This document shows positions 49,892 to 58,056 of a DNA stretch of 64,000 nucleotides, one piece after another. A program made the translations under genes and the position numbers. The notes below the pieces were generated by a model. The model ran no database searches and was not told where the DNA came from. It saw only the letters and a program-made list of their open reading frames with translations. The DNA is taken from positions 1 through 64,000 of the forward strand of contig JACKBC010000005.1 in the NCBI GenBank assembly GCA_020634755.1. The letters are read 5' to 3'. Origin of the DNA: Caldilineaceae bacterium (GTDB lineage Bacteria; Chloroflexota; Anaerolineae; Caldilineales; Caldilineaceae). Position 1 is the first letter of the stretch, and each line of letters begins with the position of its first letter.

Positions 49892-50605
49892 ATGTTACAG
49901 CCATCCAAGTTCTCCCGATCATCGTTGGATTTACAGAATACAGATTTACGAACTATCCTGGCGGACACAGCGCTGGGGCGTCTCTGGCAGGCGTTATCGC
50001 AGTTCTTGCACTTGCCCAATGATCTGGTTTCTTTTTTACTTTTTCTCACGGTGCTTTCTGTGCTGTGTGGAGGGCTGTTTCTCCATATTCATTTGTCCGC
50101 GCGCATTATGCAAACCCGCATAAGCATAGGCGACCAGCGGGCGATTTTTGAGGCCATTGAGCAAAAGAACAGCGAAATTGTATGGCAAATCAACCAGGCA
50201 ACCTCGTTGGATGTGGTGAAACAGCGGGCTGCCGCACTGGGGTATGTTGATATGCCGGATCACCAATATATTGGCGCCACCCAAGTGAGCCAGGCCCTGT
50301 TGCCTGGTAGCTCGGTAGCAGCTAGTCTTGGTTTGGTGAGCACTTCTGCAGCAGGAGCTTTGGCCTCGAACGATAGTATAAGTGGCAATGGCCCTTCATC
50401 CCTTCTGGCATCCTCTGCATCGAACACAGCCGCACCAAACCAAAACAGCACCAATGCAAGCGCAGAGCTTGGAAATACATCTGCATCTTTAAACACGTCT
50501 ACATCCTTAAACATGTCTACCACGGCTAGCCCCGCGCAGACGCGTCTGGAAAATGTAGAGCGCGGATGGCGTCAATGGATTCACGACTGGCTGCCGCTGC
50601 CGTAA
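49892..50605 (+). CDS. ftsL: FtsL-like divisome protein with long C-terminal tail
   Basis: A 237-residue protein with a cytoplasmic N-terminus, one membrane helix (LVSFLLFLTVLSVLCGGLFL, about 45-64) and a coiled coil (RISIGDQRAIFEAIEQKNSE to SLDVVKQRAAALGYV), the plan of FtsL. FtsL with DivIC/FtsB links FtsW-FtsI activation. Its place between rsmH and ftsI supports this. From about residue 145 a Ser/Thr/Asn/Ala-rich tail of roughly 75 residues is followed by LENVERGWRQWIHDW, which is not standard. A 451-bp gap with repeats precedes it. FtsL is poorly conserved, so the name rests on position and topology. Confidence 0.72.
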   Translation: MLQPSKFSRSSLDLQNTDLRTILADTALGRLWQALSQFLHLPNDLVSFLLFLTVLSVLCGGLFLHIHLSARIMQTRISIGDQRAIFEAIEQKNSEIVWQINQATSLDVVKQRAAALGYVDMPDHQYIGATQVSQALLPGSSVAASLGLVSTSAAGALASNDSISGNGPSSLLASSASNTAAPNQNSTNASAELGNTSASLNTSTSLNMSTTASPAQTRLENVERGWRQWIHDWLPLP

Positions 50606-50686
50606 CGCCTAACGCTTTGTGAATTTACTATGGGCTAGGTCGTATATCCCAAGCCACCTATAAGCCCTTGTCTACTAGAGCATATC

Positions 50687-52507
50687 ATGCAGAGCCAGAC
50701 CCCGTATCCCGCGTTGCGCACATTGCGCGATGAACCGATGCCAGCTGTAGAAGCGCCGGCCGTTGAGCCCGTTCAACGACACCCGCGGCGCGTCTGGGTG
50801 ATTGTGTTTGGCTTCTGTTTGATCATCGGCGTTATTGTGTGGCGTTTATTGGATTATCAGCTATTTGGCTGGGGAGATGCTCCGGCGGAAAATGTGGTCT
50901 ACGAACTGCCTGCACCACGCGGCGTCATTGTGGATGCGCACGGCCAGCTACTGGCCGGCGACCGGTTCTTTTACGATATTGCGGCCACGCCCAATTTGAT
51001 TACGGGTCCAGAGGAACGCGCTGAAGTAGGCAGCATTTTAGAGCAGCTGGTTGGTATTTCGGCTGCCGAAACGGAACGCATCTTAACAGAGACCGCGGAC
51101 CAGCCCTATACGCGTATTGGCAAAGGGGCCACCTATGAAATCGCCCAGAAAATTGTGGACTGGAAACGCCAGTTTCCTGAACAGGCGGTGGCCCTGAACC
51201 ACGTCTATCTAGAGCCGCTGCCCAAGCGCTATTATCCACAGGGCGCGTTGGCCAGCCAGCTGATTGGCTTTGTGGGCATTGGTTCGGAACGCACTGCGCA
51301 TTATGGCATTGAAAAATATTACGATCTCTTTTTGCGCGGCAATGGCGTAGGGTTGACCAGCCACACCGAAGAGACGCTGGACGTGCTGCCCAATGAGGTG
51401 CGCACCTTTGTGCCGTCAGCGGCGGGCAAAGATTTGGTGCTCACCATTGACCGGGGCATTCAGTGGATTATTGAGGAAGAGCTGGCCAAGGCCGTCGCTT
51501 TTTACCAAGCCCATAGCGGCACCATCATTGTGATGGATCCGCACAGCGGCGCTGTGCTTGGTATGGCCAACTGGCCAACCTATGATCCTAATTTTTATGG
51601 CCAGGCCGATCAGGAAACGTTTGCCAACCCAGCCGTCAGCGCCCAGTATGAACCGGGCTCTATTTTTAAAGTGATCACGTTTGCCACCGCGTTGGATGCC
51701 AAATTGATTACGCCCGACATGCCCTTTAACGACACCGGCTCGATTATTGTGGGCGGGCGCGAAATTCTCAATAGCGATCTTTCGGCCTGGGGGCAGGTTT
51801 CGGCTACCGAAGCGCTGGCCCATTCGCTCAATGTGGTAACGGCGGAGATTGCCACCATGGTGGAAGCCGATCAATTCTACCGCTATGTACGACGCTTTGG
51901 GTTCGGCGCCGCCACCGAAATTGATCTGGCCAATGAGGTGCCCGGGTTGCTCAAGGCCCCCGGCGTTGCCGAGTGGAGCGAATCGGATTTGGGCACCAAT
52001 AGCTTTGGGCAAGGTGTGGCGGTGACGCCCATCCAGATGATCAATAGCGTGGCGGCCATTGCCAACCATGGCGTCCTGTTGCGGCCCTATATTGTGCAGG
52101 ATCGCATCTATGACAACAACGTGCTGGAGACGAATCCCACGGTGGTTCACAGCGTCATTCGTCCAGAGACGGCGGAAACGCTGACCGACATGATGGTAAA
52201 GGTGGTCGAAATTGGCAATAAGGCGGCGCAGGTGCCGGGCTATCGCGTGGCCGGCAAAAGCGGCACCGCACAAATTCCTGTTGAGGGCGGGTATTCTGAG
52301 GACGAGACCATTGCCAGCTTTATTGGCTTTGCCCCGGCTGACGATCCGCAGTTTGTCATGCTGATCAAGCTGGATCGTCCCAATGCCCAGATTGCCCAAT
52401 GGGCTTCGCAATCGGCGGCGCCGGTTTTTAGCCTGGTGGCGCGTCGGCTCTTTTCGTATATGAATATACCGCCGGATGATGTGCGGTTGGCGGCCCAGGC
52501 ACCCTAA
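50687..52507 (+). CDS. ftsI: Septal peptidoglycan transpeptidase FtsI (PBP2x/3 class)
   Basis: A 606-residue class B penicillin-binding protein. One N-terminal membrane helix (VWVIVFGFCLIIGVIVW) is followed by the pedestal region (LPAPRGVIVDAHGQLLAG) and the transpeptidase domain. The active-site SxxK is EPGSIFKVITF, SxN is ALAHSLNVV and KSGT is AGKSGTAQIP. No PASTA domain is present. It crosslinks septal peptidoglycan with FtsW. It stands between ftsL-like and murF, and murF starts 6 bp after its stop. Confidence 0.95.
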   Translation: MQSQTPYPALRTLRDEPMPAVEAPAVEPVQRHPRRVWVIVFGFCLIIGVIVWRLLDYQLFGWGDAPAENVVYELPAPRGVIVDAHGQLLAGDRFFYDIAATPNLITGPEERAEVGSILEQLVGISAAETERILTETADQPYTRIGKGATYEIAQKIVDWKRQFPEQAVALNHVYLEPLPKRYYPQGALASQLIGFVGIGSERTAHYGIEKYYDLFLRGNGVGLTSHTEETLDVLPNEVRTFVPSAAGKDLVLTIDRGIQWIIEEELAKAVAFYQAHSGTIIVMDPHSGAVLGMANWPTYDPNFYGQADQETFANPAVSAQYEPGSIFKVITFATALDAKLITPDMPFNDTGSIIVGGREILNSDLSAWGQVSATEALAHSLNVVTAEIATMVEADQFYRYVRRFGFGAATEIDLANEVPGLLKAPGVAEWSESDLGTNSFGQGVAVTPIQMINSVAAIANHGVLLRPYIVQDRIYDNNVLETNPTVVHSVIRPETAETLTDMMVKVVEIGNKAAQVPGYRVAGKSGTAQIPVEGGYSEDETIASFIGFAPADDPQFVMLIKLDRPNAQIAQWASQSAAPVFSLVARRLFSYMNIPPDDVRLAAQAP

Positions 52508-52513
52508 ATTCTG

Positions 52514-54043
52514 ATGCGACCTGTAATTCACACTCACATTACCCATCATACTGTGTGGCAAGCGCTGGTGGGCGATACGCCGCCGCTCAGTTTGCCGGCG
52601 GCGCCGATTGCCAAGGCGGTGCTGGATAATCGCGATGTCGGCGCCGGCGACCTGTTTGTGGCGCTGGTGGGTGAAAATACAGATGGCCACCGCTACATTG
52701 ACCAAGCCTTGCAAGCCGGCGCCAGCGTCATCATTTGCGAAGCGCACGGCGTCGCCGCTGCCCAGGCTCAAAATGCTCTGATTTTGGATTGTGGCCTGGG
52801 TGTCGACGCTCTGCGAGCGCTCTTGGTGCAAACGACTGTTCCTTTGCCGCCGCTGGCCTACATTGTGCCGAGCAGTCTGGCCGCTTTGCAGAAGATAGGC
52901 GCGTTTCAGCGGCTGCACCGTTGCGCACCGGCCTTGCGCGTCATTGGGGTTACCGGCAGCGTGGGCAAGTCGACCACCAAGGAATTGGCGGCAGCTGTAT
53001 TGCGCCAACGCTTCCAAACACTCTACAGCCAGGGCAGCTTGAACAATGAGCAGGGGTTGCCCTTTACGCTCATGGGCCTGGGGCTGGAGCATGAGCGGGC
53101 CGTGCTGGAAATGGGTACATATGGGCTGGGTGAGATTCACGACTTATGTACCTGGGCGCGGCCGCACGTGGGCGTGGTGACCAATATTGGACCGGTGCAT
53201 CTGGAGCGCATGGGCAGCATTGAAAATATTGTGCGCGCCAAAGGCGAACTGTTGGAGGCGCTGCCCACCGCTGAGCAAGGTGGGGTGGCCATTCTCAACT
53301 GGGACGATGAGCGCGTGCGCGACATGGCCGCGCTGACCCAAGCCCGGCTCTTCCGCTATGGGCTGTCTCCGGCAGCCGATTTGTGGGCAGATGAGATTGA
53401 AGGCGCCGGCATGGAGGGCATCCGTTTTCGCTTTCACTATCGTCACCCAGCGCAGCCGGGCAGCCAGCACGAAAAGATCGATTCGCTGCACGTGCGGGTG
53501 CCGCTATTGGGGCGTCACAGCGTCCATACGGCGCTGCGGGCGGCGGCTGTGGGGCTGGTGGAAGGGCTCAGCTGGGAAGAGATCGTGGCTGCGCTGCAAA
53601 GCTCTGCCAATCAGCTGCGGCTGGTAGTCATGGCGGGCATCAACGACAGCACCGTCATTGACGACACCTATAATGCCAGCCCGGCCAGCACCATTGCGGC
53701 GCTCAACTTGCTGGACGATCTGGCGCCAAGCGGGGGCGGGCGGCGCGTGGCTGTTTTGGGCGATATGCTGGAATTGGGTCCATATGAAGAAGAAGGACAC
53801 AAGCTGGTGGGGCGGCGCGCCGCTGATGTGGTCGAGCTGTTGGTGACCATTGGTCAGCGCGGCAGTCAGATTGCGCAGGAAGCGCTGGCCGTGGGCTTGC
53901 CCTCGGCTGCCGTCTACCAGTTGAGCACTCATACAGAGGCCATCGCTTTATTACAACAAGAGATTCAGCCAGGAGATCTTATTCTTGTCAAGGGCAGCCG
54001 AGCAGTGGGGATGGATACTGTGGCTGCCGAACTTTATCAGTAG
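52514..54043 (+). CDS. murF: UDP-MurNAc-tripeptide--D-Ala-D-Ala ligase MurF
   Basis: A 509-residue Mur ligase. The ATP loop is GVTGSVGKSTTKELA (about 148-162), the central block is GSLNNEQGLPFTL, LEMGTYGLGEI and NIGPVHLERMGS, and the C-terminal Rossmann domain begins IDDTYNASPASTIAAL with the DxYNAxP motif. It adds D-Ala-D-Ala to the nucleotide tripeptide in the cytosol. It is somewhat longer than E. coli MurF but complete. It lies 6 bp after ftsI and is followed by mraY. Confidence 0.96.
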   Translation: MRPVIHTHITHHTVWQALVGDTPPLSLPAAPIAKAVLDNRDVGAGDLFVALVGENTDGHRYIDQALQAGASVIICEAHGVAAAQAQNALILDCGLGVDALRALLVQTTVPLPPLAYIVPSSLAALQKIGAFQRLHRCAPALRVIGVTGSVGKSTTKELAAAVLRQRFQTLYSQGSLNNEQGLPFTLMGLGLEHERAVLEMGTYGLGEIHDLCTWARPHVGVVTNIGPVHLERMGSIENIVRAKGELLEALPTAEQGGVAILNWDDERVRDMAALTQARLFRYGLSPAADLWADEIEGAGMEGIRFRFHYRHPAQPGSQHEKIDSLHVRVPLLGRHSVHTALRAAAVGLVEGLSWEEIVAALQSSANQLRLVVMAGINDSTVIDDTYNASPASTIAALNLLDDLAPSGGGRRVAVLGDMLELGPYEEEGHKLVGRRAADVVELLVTIGQRGSQIAQEALAVGLPSAAVYQLSTHTEAIALLQQEIQPGDLILVKGSRAVGMDTVAAELYQ

Positions 54044-54148
54044 CCTCATGGAAATGACCTTTCTCCTAAATCCGCTTTCTAAAAGGTAGAGAGTGGACTT
54101 TGCCGCAGAAGCGGTCCCATGAGGCAATATGCAAACTGGGAGAGTGTT

Positions 54149-55153
54149 ATGGCGTACGCATTGATTATGGGTACCGCTAGTTTTTTGTTAGCTGTTGTGT
54201 GGGGAAAGCCCTTGATTACTTTGCTCAAGCGGCTGGGTATTGGCAAGCAGATTCGGGTCGAGGAGCCAGATTCGAGACAGATCAAGGCCGGAACCCCCAC
54301 CATGGGCGGCATTTTGATTGTGGTGCCGGTACTGTTGATTACGGCGACGTTGAACATTGCGGATTTATGGGTTGGCAACATTATTGGCCAAAGTACACTG
54401 CTCTTATTTTTCTGCCTGGGTTCATTTGCACTCCTGGGCGCCGTTGACGACTGGCAAGGCATTAAAGGCGTGCGCGGCCGTGGTGAAGGCATGAGCGCCC
54501 GCGCCAAGAGCCTATTTCAGCTGCTCTTTGCCACCATTATTGCGCTGGTGCTCTATTTTGGCCCGCCCCAGCTCGACTTTGTCGGTGTGCCGGGTCTCAA
54601 AGATTATATGACGGTGGGGCCGCTCTTTATTCCCATTGCCATCTTCATGATTGTGGGGACCAGCAACGCCGTTAATTTGACCGATGGCTTGGACAGCTTG
54701 GCCGGCAGCAGTTGCAGCATTGCTTTTGCTTGTTATGGGCTCATTGCCTATTTGCAAAATCAGAGTTATCTGGCCGCTTTCTGCTTTATTATGGTGGGCG
54801 CGCTCTTTGCCTTTTTGTGGCACAATGCGCACCCAGCCGAGATGATCATGGGCGATACGGGGTCGTTAGCTCTAGGCGCTACGCTGGCGCTGGTGGCGCT
54901 CATGTCTACGCAATGGCTGCTGTTGCCGGTGATCGGCTTGGTCTTTGTGGCCGAAGCGGGCAGCGTCATGTTGCAGGTGAGTTACTTCAAGCTGACCAAA
55001 CGGCTGTATGGCGAGGGACGCCGCGTCTTCAAAATGTCACCGCTGCACTATCATTTTGAGCTAAACGGCTGGAGCCCCATGCAGGTGAAAGAACGATTTT
55101 GGATTGTGGGTGTGTTGTGCAGCATGGCGGGCGTGGCATTGGCGCTGCGCTAG
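54149..55153 (+). CDS. mraY: Phospho-MurNAc-pentapeptide transferase MraY, copy 1
   Basis: A 334-residue protein from the ATG at 54149, set by GGGAGAG upstream. It has ten membrane helices and intact catalytic motifs: DDWQGIKG (Asp pair), SNAVNLTDGLDSLAGS, IMGDTGSLALG and a final SPLHYHFE loop, in which the usual middle His of the HHH triad is Tyr. It makes lipid I from UDP-MurNAc-pentapeptide and undecaprenyl phosphate. Copy 2 lies 123 bp downstream on the same strand and is about four in five residues identical. Confidence 0.96.
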   Translation: MAYALIMGTASFLLAVVWGKPLITLLKRLGIGKQIRVEEPDSRQIKAGTPTMGGILIVVPVLLITATLNIADLWVGNIIGQSTLLLFFCLGSFALLGAVDDWQGIKGVRGRGEGMSARAKSLFQLLFATIIALVLYFGPPQLDFVGVPGLKDYMTVGPLFIPIAIFMIVGTSNAVNLTDGLDSLAGSSCSIAFACYGLIAYLQNQSYLAAFCFIMVGALFAFLWHNAHPAEMIMGDTGSLALGATLALVALMSTQWLLLPVIGLVFVAEAGSVMLQVSYFKLTKRLYGEGRRVFKMSPLHYHFELNGWSPMQVKERFWIVGVLCSMAGVALALR

Positions 55154-55174
55154 ATACGATTCGAAAATCCGATT

Positions 55175-55216
55175 GTGATGTAAATGAAGTGATGTAAATG
55201 AAGTGATGTAAATGAT
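55175..55216 (+). repeat. Three copies of a 14-bp tandem unit between the mraY genes
   Basis: Unit GTGATGTAAATGAA, present three times with a single final change, at 55175-55216. Its unit length equals the four-copy array at 45508 but the sequence is unrelated. Confidence 0.85.
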
Positions 55217-55276
55217 TTGTCGGAACTGAATTTCATTGCGGCGGGTTTTCGGACAGATATGAAGAGCAATATATAA

Positions 55277-56281
55277 ATGGCATATCCGCTGACGCTGGGC
55301 GCCATCACATTTTTTCTGGCTGTCATCTGGGGACGCCCGCTCATTGCGTTGCTGCGGCAACAGGAGCTGGGCAAAAAGATCCGCATTGAAGAGCCGGATA
55401 CGCGCCAGATCAAAACTGGTACACCCACCATGGGCGGCATTCTGATTGTGGTGCCGGTGTTGTTGATTACCGGCGCGCTGAATGTGGCCAATTTGTGGGG
55501 GCTAAACACCATTGGCCAAAGTACGCTGCTGCTCTTCTTTTGCGTAGCGTCCCACGCCATTTTGGGGCTAGTGGACGATTGGCAGGGCATCAAAGGCATT
55601 CGCGGCCGCGGCGAGGGTATGAGCGCCCGCATGAAGAGCGGCTTTCAGTTTTTCTTTGCCACAGTTATTGCGCTGGTGCTCTATTTTGGTCCGCCGCAGC
55701 TTGATTTTGTGGGCGTGCCGGGCATTGCCGAATATGTGACGGTAGGGCCGCTCTTTATCCCCATTGCCATTTTTATGATTGTGGGGACCAGCAATGCCGT
55801 CAATTTGACCGACGGCCTGGACAGTTTAGCCGGCAGCAGTTGTAGCGTGGCCTTTGCCTGCTATGGCATGATTGCCTATTTGCAGGGACAGACCTATTTG
55901 GCGGCGTTTTGTTATACGGTGGTGGGCGCGCTCTTTGCCTTTCTTTGGTATAACGCCCATCCGGCCCAGATGTTTATGGGCGACACGGGCTCGCTGGCCC
56001 TGGGCGCTACGCTGGCGCTGGTGGCGCTGATGTCTACCCAGTGGTTGCTGCTGCCGCTCATTGGCTTTGTCTTTGTGGCCGAGGCGGGCAGCGTCATGTT
56101 GCAGGTGAGCTATTTTAAGCTGACCAAACGGCTCTACGGCGAAGGGCGACGCATCTTCAAAATGTCGCCCATTCATTACCATTTTGAGCTGCTGGGCTGG
56201 AGTGAAACGCAAGTCAAAGAGCGTTTTTGGATTGTTAGCGTGCTGTGCGGCATGGCCGGTGTGGCGCTGGCGCTGGTGTAG
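55277..56281 (+). CDS. mraY: Phospho-MurNAc-pentapeptide transferase MraY, copy 2
   Basis: A 334-residue paralogue of copy 1, colinear throughout and without insertions. DDWQGIKGI, SNAVNLTDGLDSLAGS, FMGDTGSLALG and SPIHYHFE are all retained, so it is probably active. Differences cluster in the first 50 residues (RQQELGKKIRIEE versus KRLGIGKQIRVEE), the second and third helices and around residue 130 (GIAEYVTVG). Both copies have the same HYH variant. The copy may be specialised, a dosage increase, or a recent duplication on the way to loss. Confidence 0.95.
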   Translation: MAYPLTLGAITFFLAVIWGRPLIALLRQQELGKKIRIEEPDTRQIKTGTPTMGGILIVVPVLLITGALNVANLWGLNTIGQSTLLLFFCVASHAILGLVDDWQGIKGIRGRGEGMSARMKSGFQFFFATVIALVLYFGPPQLDFVGVPGIAEYVTVGPLFIPIAIFMIVGTSNAVNLTDGLDSLAGSSCSVAFACYGMIAYLQGQTYLAAFCYTVVGALFAFLWYNAHPAQMFMGDTGSLALGATLALVALMSTQWLLLPLIGFVFVAEAGSVMLQVSYFKLTKRLYGEGRRIFKMSPIHYHFELLGWSETQVKERFWIVSVLCGMAGVALALV

Positions 56282-56284
56282 AGG

Positions 56285-56355
56285 GGCGTAGGAATTAGGG
56301 AGTAAGGAGTAGGGAGGGATGTTGGCCTTGCTGCCTAATTCTTACTCCCTACTCC
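56285..56355 (+). repeat. Inverted heptamer array between mraY copy 2 and murD
   Basis: GGAATTA-GGGAGTA-AGGAGTA-GGGAGG on the left is imperfectly complementary to TAATTCTTACTCCCTACTCC on the right. The unit is a degenerate 7-mer. Confidence 0.55.
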
Positions 56356-56374
56356 AAGGATTTTCTGGCAACGC

Positions 56375-57970
56375 ATGACTACGAATTTTGAGTTTGCCAA
56401 TCGCAAAATTGTTATTTTGGGCCTGGCGCGTCAGGGTGTGGCGCTGGCGCGATTTTTTGCGCATGCCGGCGCCCGGGTGGTGGTTAGCGATCGCGCGGCT
56501 GCTGACAAGCTGGCGGCAGAAATGAACGCGCTGGATGGGCTGGCCATTGAATATGTGCTGGGTGACCATCCTGATTCGCTATTGCAAGATTGTGCGCTGC
56601 TCTGCTTAAGCGGGGGAGTGCCACCCCAATTGGACATTGTGCAAAAAGCCATTGCGCAGGGCATCCCGCTGAGCAACGATTCCTTGCTCACCTTTCAGTT
56701 GGCCCGGGCGCGTGGGCTTGGGCCGCTGGTTGCCATTACCGGGAGCAGCGGCAAAACGACCACCACCACGCTGGTGGGGCAGATGCTGGCCGAAACAGCG
56801 GGGCGGCGCGGAAAGAAAGTTCACGTGGGCGGCAATATTGGCCAGCCGCTGATTGATCGGCTGCCCGAAATCGCCCCGGGTGAGCCCATTGTGCTGGAGC
56901 TGAGCAGCTTCCAACTTGAGCTGTTTGATCCGCAGATTGCCTGGGGGCCATTTACGCAGATCGGGCCGGACGTGGCCGCGTTGCTCAACATTACGCCCAA
57001 TCATCTGGATCGGCATCCGTCTATGGCCGCGTACGCCCAGGCCAAGTTAAATCTGCTGCGCTTTTTGCCCACTAACGCCACCGTGGTGCTGAGCGCCGAT
57101 GACGCAGTGACCGCGCGATTGGCTCCAGGCAACACTGTGCCGTCGGAACTCCCGCGGCTAGAGGCCGATTGGAAGTTAGATGAATCGCTGCGTGAGATGG
57201 GGCAGCGGTTGGCTGACCAAGCGATCCATGTAGTCCTGTTCAGCCGCGAGCGTCTATTGAATCAAGGCGCCTGGGTGGAAGAAGATTTGCTGCGCTATGA
57301 CGGAAATGCGCTGTGCGCCAAGTCGGAACTGCAATTGCGCGGGGAGCACAACGTGAGCAATATGCTGGCCGCGGCGGCCATTAGCGGGGCCGCCGGCGCC
57401 GAAGCGCAGGATATGGCTACGGTGGCTCGACGCTTTACCGGCGTGGCGCACCGGCTGGAAGTGGCGGCGCAGCAGGACGGCATCACCTGGATCAACGACA
57501 GCATTGCCACTTCTCCCGAGCGTTCATTGGCTGGGTTGCGCTGCTTTGAGCGCGGCGCGCAGACGTTGATTTTGCTAGTGGGCGGGCGCGACAAAAAGCT
57601 GGACTGGCATCAGCTGGCCAATGAGGTAATCAAACGGGTCGATTTTCTGATTGGTTTTGGCGAAGCCGGGCCCATGTTTGTAGAGCTGGTGCAGGAGCAG
57701 GCCCGTTTTACGACTCAACCGGCGCCCAATTGTGCCACAGTTTCCCGGTTGGAGCAGGCGGTTGCCCTGGCGTTTCAGGCTGCGCCGCGCGTGGACCTGA
57801 GCTTGGCGGAAGATGCACAATCTGCCAAAGAGACGGTGGTGCTGCTTTCACCCGGCGGCACCAGCTACGATGCGTATCGCGATTTTGAGGAGCGCGGCGA
57901 ACATTTTCGCCAATTGGTACAGCAGATGTTGGAAAGGGCCACCCCCTTTCCCATTGCGGCGGTTAAATAA
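56375..57970 (+). CDS. murD: UDP-MurNAc-L-alanine--D-glutamate ligase MurD
   Basis: A 531-residue Mur ligase, about 80 longer than usual. IVILGLARQGVALARFFA opens the Rossmann domain, the ATP loop is AITGSSGKTTTTTLVG, VLELSSFQLE and NITPNHLDRHPSM are the central blocks, and NDSIATSPERSLAGL and LLVGGRDKKLDWHQL the C-terminal ones. Extra residues occur between the central and C-terminal domains (LPRLEADWKLDESLREMGQR region) and near the end. It adds D-Glu to UDP-MurNAc-L-Ala in the cytosol. The final motif is SPGGTSYDAYRDFEERGEHF. Confidence 0.95.
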   Translation: MTTNFEFANRKIVILGLARQGVALARFFAHAGARVVVSDRAAADKLAAEMNALDGLAIEYVLGDHPDSLLQDCALLCLSGGVPPQLDIVQKAIAQGIPLSNDSLLTFQLARARGLGPLVAITGSSGKTTTTTLVGQMLAETAGRRGKKVHVGGNIGQPLIDRLPEIAPGEPIVLELSSFQLELFDPQIAWGPFTQIGPDVAALLNITPNHLDRHPSMAAYAQAKLNLLRFLPTNATVVLSADDAVTARLAPGNTVPSELPRLEADWKLDESLREMGQRLADQAIHVVLFSRERLLNQGAWVEEDLLRYDGNALCAKSELQLRGEHNVSNMLAAAAISGAAGAEAQDMATVARRFTGVAHRLEVAAQQDGITWINDSIATSPERSLAGLRCFERGAQTLILLVGGRDKKLDWHQLANEVIKRVDFLIGFGEAGPMFVELVQEQARFTTQPAPNCATVSRLEQAVALAFQAAPRVDLSLAEDAQSAKETVVLLSPGGTSYDAYRDFEERGEHFRQLVQQMLERATPFPIAAVK

Positions 57971-58056
57971 AAACCTATCCGTAAATTGCGGGGACAGGTT
58001 GATTTGTTGCAAGTTGAGCACGTCGTTCGTTGCCGATTGTGTCGGGAATCAGTTCA

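Noticed and set aside
51416..53140. Long minus-strand ORF antisense to ftsI and murF (574 codons)
   Set aside because: It mirrors two clear genes, has no recognisable domain and no ribosome site; long antisense frames are expected at this GC content.
54149..56281. Second mraY as an assembly artefact
   Set aside because: The copies differ at many positions throughout, and the spacer between them is unique, so a misassembly is unlikely.
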